Positions 44,180 through 53,000 of a stretch of DNA of 64,000 nucleotides are shown here, piece by piece. The position numbers were made by a program, and so were the translations under genes. The DNA comes from Bin55 sp965203735. GTDB lineage: Bacteria > Pseudomonadota > Gammaproteobacteria > Pseudomonadales > Azotimanducaceae. The notes beneath the pieces were generated by a model that had not been told where the DNA came from, did no database searches, and saw nothing but the letters and a program-made list of their open reading frames with translations. Position 1 is the stretch's first letter. Each line of letters begins with the position of its first letter. The DNA is taken from contig OZ241909.1 in the NCBI GenBank assembly GCA_965203735.1, forward strand, positions 3,286,001-3,350,000, read 5' to 3'.

Positions 44180-46144
44180 CTAATACAGAACATATTCCCA
44201 GTCTTGCAGTGCATCTAGTGAGGAATGAACTTCTTCCGACAGATTCTCGGGAAGGAGAGACAGAACCTCCTCCTCTTGCGCTTCAGTCAGCCGGAACCCA
44301 TTGTTCGATCGATGACTCATGAGCAGTGATTGTGCAGCTGATCCTCTTAGCTTTGCATTGGGAAGCTGGCGGAGAGACTCACACAATCCACTTGCATCAG
44401 ACCCAGCCCATGTCCCCAATAGATTCTCAAAGTAGGCATGCTGGCTTGACTCGGACAGTTCCTTCGCAATCTTCGTTGCTCGCGCTGAGTCACCGTCTCG
44501 TATGAGTGCTCTGCCGATAGCCTGAGCAGCGGAGAGCTTTGTCTCATCGTTGCGTGCGCTCCGCAGCAAGCCTATCGCCATGTCGATGTCGATCTTTGTC
44601 AGCTCCTCCATGACGGCGGCTTCGGGACCAATCTCGAGAGCAGGTGTCTCCAGCTCAAGCGCGGAACTCAGCGCCAGCTGGGGGTCCTCGTAGACAAGCT
44701 CTCTAATGGCGATGGGGATCAGCCTCTTACGAAGATCTTGGACTTCGTCGCTCGTGTTGATCCAGTTCAAGGCGGAACGGACATCCGAACGCGACCACGT
44801 CTGGGCAACGTCCTTAGCCAGTTCCAGTCGTTCTGCTTCGTCCTGCATAAGATCCAAACTCCGCGCGGCCTTTTCCGGTGATTTTCTTGCCAGTGCTCGA
44901 ACAGCCCTCCAGACAATTTGATCGGTGCCTTCTATCTGATAATTTTCAAGAGTTGCAAGTACTTGCTCGGGAATTTCTTCTGCAGCTCCAGAGAGCGCAA
45001 ACGCCTGTAGTAAATATTCTTCTCGTTGCTCGACGTCCTGGACTGACAAAGCAGCTCTAAGCGCGCCCAGCGGATCATAGTAAGCCCATCCGAGTACGAC
45101 GCTCCCTGCCACAAACTCGTTGGCACCGTGGCTCATTTCGACAGCCAATTGCACTGCCAACTCCGGATCATCCTTTCGCAATTCAACAAAGAATACGTTG
45201 TACATGCGACTAGGAAGTGGGCTGCTCTCAATAGCTCGTCCAGCCCGCCGAAGCGCTTCCCGAGGTCCATATTTGTTGATTAGAGAGCGCGAAATGTGCT
45301 CGAACAAGCGGATTTGAGCATCTTCGTGTAGCTCACCTCCGTACTTCGACAGGAATGTCTGAAGCGCTTCGTCGGGATCTTCGATAGCCACGCGGGCCAT
45401 CGATTCGGCTCTGATATTGTTGGCTATTTCTTGATTCACTAGCTTAAAGGCGATAGCGTTCCATTGATCCTTGGTCAAGTCTTCGTGTGAATCAGATATG
45501 CCCTTCAGAGCAGCCGTTCTACCAAGCGTATCTAGTCCTTGTGCGGATGCAATCGAGCCATCCAAGTCCAAGAGTGATCTTTCCTGAAAGACCAGTTTCA
45601 TCAATGAACTGCGCCGATCGTCCTCCATGCCCTCGAACTGCGCGATCGTATCCATCTCATCGAGTGATGCGAGTTTCAGAACTACAACCTCTTGCACTTC
45701 TTCTCGAAGTTGCCTGTTGTCTATTTCCTCCGACTGTTTCAACAGGTCACGCAATGCGGGAGCGTCGGAAGTAGCGACAAAGCGATGCATTGCAGAACGT
45801 CTGTAGAAACGGGATGGCATTTCCAATATTTCCGAGAGAGGCTGAAGCGCAGGGGAAGACTCAGGTTCGTCTTTGCTGCTTGACTCAGCTAAACTCGAGG
45901 ATTGATTGTTAGTCTTCAGTTCATCTTCAGAATCTTGAAGGACCATTAAGTAGCCGATACCTATGAACGCGGAAACTACCAGAAACGCGCCTAGAGATGT
46001 GTTTCGGACATTCTTGATTCGACGCTTATCGTGTTCAACAGATTCAAATATCCGATCCCTTACACGATCATGAGGAGACAACTCAGAAAGTCTTGACATT
46101 TCTTCAGAGATCTGAGCTTCGTGTTCTTTCGTTGTGTCTTGCAT
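44180..46144 (-). CDS. repeat protein B-X1, candidate anti-sigma sensor
   Basis: 654 residues from the ATG at 46144, which overlaps the sigma factor stop (TGATG); a GTG one codon earlier overlaps as GTGA. Residues 1-50 are hydrophilic and predicted cytoplasmic, 51-70 form a single membrane helix (SLGAFLVVSAFIGIGYLMVL), and about 580 residues follow outside. That topology and the overlap with an ECF sigma gene are what anti-sigma factors show; no known anti-sigma domain (zinc HxxxCxxC) is present. Repeats include EMPSRFYRRSAMHRFVAT, ERSLLDLDGSIASA, GWAYYDPLGALRAA and TWSRSDVRSALNWI. Signature ARNDETKLSAAQAIGRAL. Subtype X with 40328-42136. Confidence 0.75.
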   Translation of the reverse strand: MQDTTKEHEAQISEEMSRLSELSPHDRVRDRIFESVEHDKRRIKNVRNTSLGAFLVVSAFIGIGYLMVLQDSEDELKTNNQSSSLAESSSKDEPESSPALQPLSEILEMPSRFYRRSAMHRFVATSDAPALRDLLKQSEEIDNRQLREEVQEVVVLKLASLDEMDTIAQFEGMEDDRRSSLMKLVFQERSLLDLDGSIASAQGLDTLGRTAALKGISDSHEDLTKDQWNAIAFKLVNQEIANNIRAESMARVAIEDPDEALQTFLSKYGGELHEDAQIRLFEHISRSLINKYGPREALRRAGRAIESSPLPSRMYNVFFVELRKDDPELAVQLAVEMSHGANEFVAGSVVLGWAYYDPLGALRAALSVQDVEQREEYLLQAFALSGAAEEIPEQVLATLENYQIEGTDQIVWRAVRALARKSPEKAARSLDLMQDEAERLELAKDVAQTWSRSDVRSALNWINTSDEVQDLRKRLIPIAIRELVYEDPQLALSSALELETPALEIGPEAAVMEELTKIDIDMAIGLLRSARNDETKLSAAQAIGRALIRDGDSARATKIAKELSESSQHAYFENLLGTWAGSDASGLCESLRQLPNAKLRGSAAQSLLMSHRSNNGFRLTEAQEEEVLSLLPENLSEEVHSSLDALQDWEYVLY

Positions 46145-46725
46145 CACCTTATCCCCGTTGCGGAGCTAGTTGAGTGGGTCTTCGCTATGTGGTTACCGTG
46201 CTTAGATTCACGAAGTTTGGCTAACGCGCGGCTTACTTGCGACTTTGAGTAGCTTGGCGATTTCTCAAAGAGCTCTCCAATTTCACCATGCGTGTAGCCT
46301 TCGACTATGTACAACCAAACAATCATTCGTGTAGTTGGTGCCAACTCTTGCAAAGCGTGTTCTACGTCTATGGCACTTTCGTGATCTATCGATTCAGGTT
46401 TCTCCGTCAGAGTTTGGAGGTTTTCGGAGAGTAGATTGCTGTAGGAACTGGAACGCAACACCATCAAGCATCGATTTACTGCGATCTTTCTGATCCAACC
46501 GTTGAATGATGAGTGGTTTTTGAGTTTTGATGTCTTTCTAAAGACATCGATAAACGTATCGTGAGTTACATCTTCGGCAAGCTGTATGTCTCGAAGTATT
46601 TGGAATGCCATGTTGTATACGGGCTTGGAAAAGTCCCTATAGATAGCCTCTTGAGCGGTTCGTCTTCCTTTAGCGAGGTCACGCACCACGTCAGGTTGAG
46701 CAAGTACTCGAGCAAATCCAGCCAT
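46144..46725 (-). CDS. ECF-type RNA polymerase sigma factor
   Basis: 193 residues from the ATG at 46725; an in-frame GTG at 46782 would add 19 residues, and neither start has a clear ribosome site. Region 2 is recognisable: RRTAQEAIYRDFSKPVYNMA, then DIQLAEDVTHDTFIDVFRK (the DxxQLxEDVxxxTFI motif of ECF region 2.1-2.2) and FNGWIRKIAVNRC (2.4). Region 4 has ELAPTTRMIVWLYIVEGYTHGEIGELF and ends SKSQVSRALAKLRE, a helix-turn-helix for the -35 element. It heads the locus B unit and overlaps the X1 gene. It probably activates that unit and other genes; no target promoter was identified. Confidence 0.9.
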   Translation of the reverse strand: MAGFARVLAQPDVVRDLAKGRRTAQEAIYRDFSKPVYNMAFQILRDIQLAEDVTHDTFIDVFRKTSKLKNHSSFNGWIRKIAVNRCLMVLRSSSYSNLLSENLQTLTEKPESIDHESAIDVEHALQELAPTTRMIVWLYIVEGYTHGEIGELFEKSPSYSKSQVSRALAKLRESKHGNHIAKTHSTSSATGIR

Positions 46726-47161
46726 ATACAGAAGATGCACAGCCAGTGTAAAGGGTCGCAATGCCAGTGAAGCCTTCCACACGAAGGAACTTCGACATGT
46801 CTCAGCACTACTGACACCTATCTTAGTGTGGGCTGTTGGACAGGCGCGCTATCCCTAGCGCTTTGAGTGTTAAGCCGTGGTGACGTGGCCTGCGTTTAGT
46901 CTGTTAGTAGCGGCTGAATAGTCAGAAAAGATTGTCGTATACCGACTGAAGACAAGCAGCATCTTGATATCTCGATCAAGAAAGCAGCTCTACCAGTGGG
47001 TCAAGACGCTCCGGTCGCGGGAGTCAATCACCATATGCTTCCCCATCGGTTCTCTAGCCGTTTCTCTGCTTCTGGACTCATGCTGAGTACATGTCACATG
47101 AATGTATATTTGTGCAAATATACAGTGCACAAGTGGGAATGGGGTAGCTTCCCGTAATGCG
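46726..47161. other. intergenic region with a 10-bp palindrome
   Basis: Non-coding stretch upstream of the sigma gene. TGTATATTTG (47103-47112) and CAAATATACA (47115-47124) form a perfect 10-bp inverted repeat separated by TG, close to the end of the nfeD-like gene. GCGCTA/TAGCGC (46846-46851 and 46856-46861) makes a smaller hairpin. The first could be an operator or the terminator stem of the nfeD-like gene; no ECF -35 AAC motif was convincingly located. Confidence 0.35.
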
Positions 47162-47602
47162 TTATGCGACACTCTCGACGTCTATGGTTTGCGGAGTTCC
47201 CCCAACAATTCGAACCTTGGTTCCCTTTTGAATATCCACATTGGATCGAACTGTCCAAAGCGTGTCGCCGATGCGGGTCTTCGTCTCACTATTCGCTGTC
47301 AGCGTATCGTCAAGCGTAAATTGTTGACCGACCATGGTCGCCACCTTGTCGTGCAAATCGACTCCCGGTCGAGGATCCGTAGAACGGAAGAACTTAAAGT
47401 AAATGAAGGTGGCACCTGTTGCCGCAATTGCAAAGATGATGACTTGCGGGACCACTTCCAATCCCGGAAAAATCCATGTGGCCAATGCCATAGCGATTGC
47501 CGCAACAGCTGCCCCAATCAGGAATCCACTAGCCCCTAGAACTTCAATAATTCCAAGTACTACACCGATACCCAGCCATATGAGTGCAGGAGTCAGTTCC
47601 AC
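47162..47602 (-). CDS. NfeD-like membrane protein
   Basis: 146 residues. Two or three N-terminal membrane helices (about 7-46 and 52-72), then a C-terminal OB-fold-like domain (MVGQQFTLDDTL, TKVRIVGG-x-x-QTIDVES), the short NfeD1b form. NfeD proteins work with SPFH/stomatin-type proteins in membrane microdomains. The gene lies three bases after the SPFH gene end, the classical pairing. Confidence 0.9.
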   Translation of the reverse strand: MELTPALIWLGIGVVLGIIEVLGASGFLIGAAVAAIAMALATWIFPGLEVVPQVIIFAIAATGATFIYFKFFRSTDPRPGVDLHDKVATMVGQQFTLDDTLTANSETKTRIGDTLWTVRSNVDIQKGTKVRIVGGTPQTIDVESVA

Positions 47603-47604
47603 AA

Positions 47605-48543
47605 TTACCTCCTCGGACCAGTCGAGTCCTTTCCAACAAAGTCCTTGGCAATTTCTCCAATACCTGCAATGGATCCAATAACACTAGATGCTTCCAAAGG
47701 AATCATCATGACTTTGTTGTTGGTTGACTCCGCCAGTTGTCCTAGTGCTTCAACGTACTTCTGTGCGACAAAGTAATTGATCGCGCGGCTGTCGCCCTCA
47801 GCGATTGCATTGGAAACCATTTTTGTCGCCTCAGCTTCCGCTTGCGCCAGACGTTCCCGAGCTTCCGCTTCACGAATCGAAGCTTGAAGTTCGCCCTCCG
47901 CTCTCAGAATCTCGGCTTGTTTTTGGCCTTCGGCAACTTGTATCGCAGCTTCTCTCGCGCCCTCTGCCTCGAGAATTTGAGCTCTCTTTTCGCGCTCCGC
48001 TTTCATCTGCTGAGCCATGGCGTTCACAAGATCCTGCGGTGGCGTTACATCTCGGATCTCGATTCGAGTTACTTTCGTACCCCACGGATCAGTGGCCAAA
48101 TCAACCTTTTTCAACAATTCAATATTAATCCTGTCTCGATTTGAGAGGATTTCATCAAGTTCCATCGAACCGAGCACCGCACGAATATTGGTCATTACCA
48201 AGTTTCTTGTTGCCAATTGAAGATCGTTGATCTGATAGGCGGCTTTCGCAGCGTCCAGTACTTGGAAGTAGCAAATCGCGTCGCATTGCACCAATGCGTT
48301 ATCGGCGGAAATCACGTCTTGGGCTGGAATGTCCAGCACCTGTTCCATCATGTTGAACTTCTGTCCGACGGCTTCAACAATCGGTGTCAGAAAATTCAAG
48401 CCAGGAGTAATAGTTCGTGTGTACTTGCCGAATCGCTCCACCGTCCAGTGAAATCCTTGAGGCACTACGCGTATCGATCGAAGTATTACGACCAATGCCA
48501 ACAGAAGAATTACTCCGGCAATAATGAGAGTCAAGTAGTCCAT
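47605..48543 (-). CDS. SPFH/Band-7 protein, QmcA/stomatin type
   Basis: 312 residues from the ATG at 48543 (MDYLTLIIAGVILLL), preferred over an in-frame start 25 codons earlier because homologues begin with this membrane helix. Helix 4-21, then the SPFH domain (VPQGFHWTVERFGKYTRTI near 27-45 through DVISADNALVQCDA). A long Glu/Ala-rich coiled coil follows (AEGAREAAIQVAEGQKQAEI). QmcA-like proteins oligomerise at the inner membrane and modulate FtsH proteolysis and membrane organisation. Operon with the NfeD-like gene. Confidence 0.92.
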   Translation of the reverse strand: MDYLTLIIAGVILLLALVVILRSIRVVPQGFHWTVERFGKYTRTITPGLNFLTPIVEAVGQKFNMMEQVLDIPAQDVISADNALVQCDAICYFQVLDAAKAAYQINDLQLATRNLVMTNIRAVLGSMELDEILSNRDRINIELLKKVDLATDPWGTKVTRIEIRDVTPPQDLVNAMAQQMKAEREKRAQILEAEGAREAAIQVAEGQKQAEILRAEGELQASIREAEARERLAQAEAEATKMVSNAIAEGDSRAINYFVAQKYVEALGQLAESTNNKVMMIPLEASSVIGSIAGIGEIAKDFVGKDSTGPRR

Positions 48544-48641
48544 ATGAAGTGTGCTCGGTTGAATCCATGAGATATTAATCCAAAACGGTTTGTCCGCTTG
48601 CGGTTCGGACATTGCCACGACTTGAATCGACAGTTCCGTTT

Positions 48642-49529
48642 CTACAAAGCTGCGGCGACTGGCTGTGCTGGTTTTCGATTCTTTGGTTGCTTTGACACAC
48701 GGTCAAACTTCTTTATGAACCTGCAGATCTTCATGGCTGCGGCCACGGCATCCTGAATCTCTTCGATACTGGAAACCAAGAATCCTTTCCAGTGGTCCAA
48801 GTAAGCCAAGTTTTGACCAAGATCATGCCCGATGCCAAATTCCAAACCCAATAGGTAACTGGCTATCTCGGCTCGCAATTCCTCTCGTGCACGGCATGAT
48901 GTGTCCCAGGACACCTCCCTAAGCTCTCTATCCAGTCTTGAAGAGTGACCTGTCCAATGGGCAAGTTCATGCAACACAACTCGATAGTACGATCCGGAAT
49001 CGCAAAAGCGATCACGATCTGGAACGATTATCAGGTCGTCGTAGAAGTCGTAGTGGGGTACATCAAGACTCTTGTCATGCATGATTTGAGCACCTGAGCG
49101 CTTGATCGTGTCTTCGGCCCTAGTATTGGGGTCCCATAGATGCATTGGTGTTGGCATTCGCTCGAAACCTGTCGTCTGAACAACGCTGTAGACGCAGTAA
49201 CACTTCTGAAAACGATGAACTCCATCGGAATAGGTGATCACGTTTGGGATAGCGTCGCTGTTGATTTTGACTCCCAATTTCTTCGCTTGGAGCTCCGTCA
49301 AGAATCCGCCATCGGTCGTTTTTAGTGCTCTCATCGTCAACATAAGGACAAATACGTTGAACCATCCGCCATAGCTTCGGTTGGTGGCGGCATTGTGAGG
49401 AAAAGGTCTCACGAATGATCTCTCAAATCCAGGCTTCCAAGGAGGCACTGTCTTGGTTAGTTCGTCCAACAAGAAGTCCGCAATTTCTTGTGGATTAGTT
49501 CTGAGTTTGTTGTGATCTGGATTCACCAT
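48642..49529 (-). CDS. ArdC-like antirestriction/zincin-like protein
   Basis: 295 residues from the ATG at 49529, which has AGGAG 7 bases upstream; a longer in-frame extension lies in promoter DNA. The N-terminal domain of the ArdC type (PPWKPGFERSFVRPFPHNA, TNRSYGGWFN) is followed by a zincin-like metallopeptidase domain with HELAHWTGH and the third ligand region EELRAEIASYLLG. ArdC proteins are usually carried by conjugative plasmids and protect incoming single-stranded DNA from restriction. Here it is a lone gene in chromosomal context, possibly left by a mobile element. Confidence 0.9.
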   Translation of the reverse strand: MVNPDHNKLRTNPQEIADFLLDELTKTVPPWKPGFERSFVRPFPHNAATNRSYGGWFNVFVLMLTMRALKTTDGGFLTELQAKKLGVKINSDAIPNVITYSDGVHRFQKCYCVYSVVQTTGFERMPTPMHLWDPNTRAEDTIKRSGAQIMHDKSLDVPHYDFYDDLIIVPDRDRFCDSGSYYRVVLHELAHWTGHSSRLDRELREVSWDTSCRAREELRAEIASYLLGLEFGIGHDLGQNLAYLDHWKGFLVSSIEEIQDAVAAAMKICRFIKKFDRVSKQPKNRKPAQPVAAAL

Positions 49530-49670
49530 ATTCTGTCTCCTTTGCTTAAACACTGTTGTTGCCCTTTCGTCGCAGCTGTGCCGTGGTTTGTCAAGCGAAA
49601 TCTGTGCTTTTGTTCGAGATTTCCCGCCAAAAAAGGGCGATTTGTGAAAACGAAGGACCATATATTAGAC

Positions 49671-49700
49671 AGTATATCACAATAAATAAATTTATGTCAA
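49671..49700 (-). promoter_or_regulatory. sigma-70 promoter of the ArdC-like gene
   Basis: On the minus strand a perfect TTGACA (49700-49695) and TATACT (49676-49671) stand 18 nt apart. The predicted 5' leader would be about 135 nt. The -10 is inside an AT-rich tract with near-symmetrical ATATAT/TATATC elements that could be an operator. The strength of the core elements is unusual compared with other promoters in this window. Confidence 0.7.
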
Positions 49701-50070
49701 CACTTTTAGGGATGTTTTTTTCAAGACATGCGCGCACGGCTTGAGGTCCGTTGCTTGAAATTGGAAATGCCAGAGCGACGATGAAGAAGCATTAGAGGGT
49801 CAGCTCTAAGAAAAGAATGTGGATTTGCGCTGTTCGAGCAACCTGACCTATTCGCAGGAAAGTCCTGTGCCAGTATCAGTCCAAAAGTGTAGGACGACTA
49901 TTCTTGACTGAGCGAGAAATACAAATGTGTCGCGTGTTTGAGGTAGAGGGAGTCTTCTCGTTTTGGGTTCGACCAAGCACTCGGCAAGTCCGATGTTTCA
50001 CCGTTGCCATGGGCAAAGAACTGGCGCACTGCCCCGTTTCGAATAGAGCAGTCCAGCTTCCGTCGCGCTG
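49701..50070. other. intergenic region
   Basis: About 370 bases between the ArdC-like promoter and the end of the permease/golvesin gene. A 62-codon minus-strand frame (49898-50086) from a TTG was seen but has no ribosome site or recognisable product. Nothing else was identified. Confidence 0.3.
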
Positions 50071-53000
50071 CTAGTTCTTGGTCCAACGAATTGCATCTGC
50101 GAAGATCGTCCTGCGACGTGATGATCCGACTACATCTACCTTGGCCTTGCCAGCGTGCAAATGGAACTCACCCAGTACATTCCAACCGATTTCTTGAGTC
50201 TCTCCTGCCAATTCAACATCCCAAGTTTCCTTACCATTGTCTACTACAAGTTGGTAGTCTGGAGCATCTTGCGGCCGGTACCATTGCGTAGGCATGTGAT
50301 ACTCGAGCCGCCACAATGCCGTTTCAGGGATAACGGCTTCGAACCTTGCGGTATGGATGGAATTTGGATCTCTGACCCATAGCGAGGTCGTAGTGCGCCG
50401 GAACTTGCCGTATGCACGGGAGTCAGGTCTACGATTCCACAAACCTGAAGTGGACGAATGATATTGGTCCTGTCCCAGGGTGGGTATTCCACCCTCCAGT
50501 TCGACTTCCAGTCGATGTTCTCTAAACCAATCGAAGGGACCAATGTTCGCAGACGGCCTCACATCTGGCGTAGGCTGAAATACGGTAAATCCAGGATCTA
50601 AATCGTCTACCACAATCCCCTCTTCCTTTGGTGTCCAGTCGCTTTGTTGTTCAACGGGAACAGATTCTGCATTGGATTGTTCTTGTACGGAACCGGTATT
50701 CGACGCTACTGAGAAAGGCAAATGGTTGAGTGAGAGATGGGGCATAACGAAAAGAGAATCCCACATGGACGAAGTCGTAACAGTCACCGTTTTTGCAGAA
50801 TCCGCCTCTATGTGAATGCCGTTTGATCGACCTTCACCACCGTACCGCACTCGAATGAATCCCGGCACCGATCCGACATTCCTCACTGTGATCGAACTTT
50901 GGTAACGCGGATTTCCTTGTTCGTCGTCGGAAATCCTTACAACTGTTACGGGAGACGTAACAAAGGCTGGCAGACGGGTTTCGTGTAGCCAATCTGTCAA
51001 GAAAGGATGAATCGCGATATTGTGCTCTTCTGCCGAGACGATCAGGTCGTCATAGGTATAGTTCTGACCAGCGAACTTATGCCGGAAATCGGAGAGCCAA
51101 CTCGCAATTTCCTCCCAATCGTTAGCCGAGAGTAGTCCGGTCGCAATAAGTGAACTCTTCAAAAGCATCAATTCAAGATCTCGTCGAACACCATGCGAGG
51201 ACGGAAGACCGGAGAGTCCGTTGCTTTCCATGTGCCGCCAAAGAGATGGTCGTACACCATATCTAATCTCCTCTTCTCGAGTCTCAAACTGCGAAGGTGT
51301 CCATCCATCCGGATCAGAACCATACATAAGTGTGTAGGGACTAACAGCAGTCGTATTGGCGACGTGGAACGTCGAATAGATAGAAAAGAATCCCGATGGA
51401 GTCTTGGTCGTGGACGCAAGCAGTTTGAGAACTACTTGGTCGAGAGCTACAGCATATTGACCACTCGCTGCCGTTGTATGAGACCACATCTGCTCGGCAA
51501 CAGTAGTCCATAGATTGTCTGAGCCCAAACCCATCGCAAAGTACTGCGACAGCAATTCCACATGCCATGCGGCCACTTCTTCCGGTGATCTGTCGCGCCC
51601 GGCAAACTCGAGCGCAAGATTGAACTGGGTTCGAGGGAAGCCTTGTGCCTTCATCAGCACGACTCCAGGCAGTGCGCTCAACGTGTCCATCCGCCAGCCA
51701 CCTCCAACGGTCCGCAATCGATTCGGCACTTCTACTAGGGCAATTTCATCGTGCGGAAACTTCAGGCCATACTTCGTAAACGGTTCTAGCCAGATTTGTA
51801 TCTGGGACTTGAGCTCGTCGCCTAATCCGTCAAGCAGGTTTAGGTTCTTGGTATGCCGTTTGTGCAGATACATCGAAAACACCATGTCCCCCACTTCAAT
51901 TGATGCTTTCTTGTAGTCCGCTGCAAACAAAGCCAACTCAGGTACTGGACCAGACGAAACAACCTTGTACCCATCGTCCGTTTTGGAACTCGCGCCTGTG
52001 GCGACTAGTTGCAGGTTCTTGGAGGAAATATGGACGGACAGATCCACCAAGAAGAAATCGTCTTGGCTTTGCGTCGCATGAAAGTCTCCCCGAACCGGTC
52101 CGGGAACTGGATACCAATAAGCACCGGGCATCAAAGCGACGAAATTAGATTCAAAAACCGACCCATCCTTTCCAAACAACCTGACCGACCTGGTTTGTAC
52201 ATGGGCATCTGTAAGGAAATCTACCGCACTGTCGAAGTATGCGAACCGTGGGTTGGGTATTCCGTGAGCTACAACTCTCAATGTGTGCTCAGAATCCAAC
52301 TCTAGAACTGTCGGGGGTCTAATTTGGAGCAGTCCGTCGTCGAAGGCATGACTCACCGATTGACCACCAATTTCCACAGTGTCTATGGTCATGCCTGGGT
52401 TGAGAGTGAACACCAAGTGTTTCGCGGCAGCGGCGTCGACCGACAATGTAACCTCAAGATCGATCTCGAGACGCCTGCCGGGATCAATTTGAACAGTTCC
52501 CTCCATCAACTGTACATCGATAGATCCACTCCAATCAAGGGAACGATGAGCTTCCTGCCATTCTTGAGGTGCATCAAATTGACGAATGTTGTCCCAGAAG
52601 CTCAATGTGTAGCTACCAGCGCACACTGCAAGGGCGACCGACGCCGCCGCTGCAACCATCTTGGCGGAAGCCCCATCCCTTCTACGCATCGCAAGTGCGC
52701 CTGCAGCTACAAGAGCTAACGCACCTACGAGCGTCGAGAGCCGCACGACCAAGGTCTGCCAATGAGGAAATTCCGGTACCAAGTCGGATACGAAGAGCGA
52801 GTCGTTGGATGAAGCCGACACGACAGAGAGTAAGGAATAAGGAACATTGAGAACCAGAAAGAACCAAGCGAACATCGCTGCAATTGCTAAAACTACCGTC
52901 AGAACGCGAATTCGAAGAGTAGCGCTCAAGAAAACAACGAACGAACTCCAGAACAGCAACGTCGCAGGCGCATCTAGAAGCAGAAGGTTCAGTATCGAAT

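Noticed and set aside
49898..50086. 62-codon minus-strand frame after the permease/golvesin gene
   Set aside because: TTG start without Shine-Dalgarno, overlaps the end of the large gene, and no motif.
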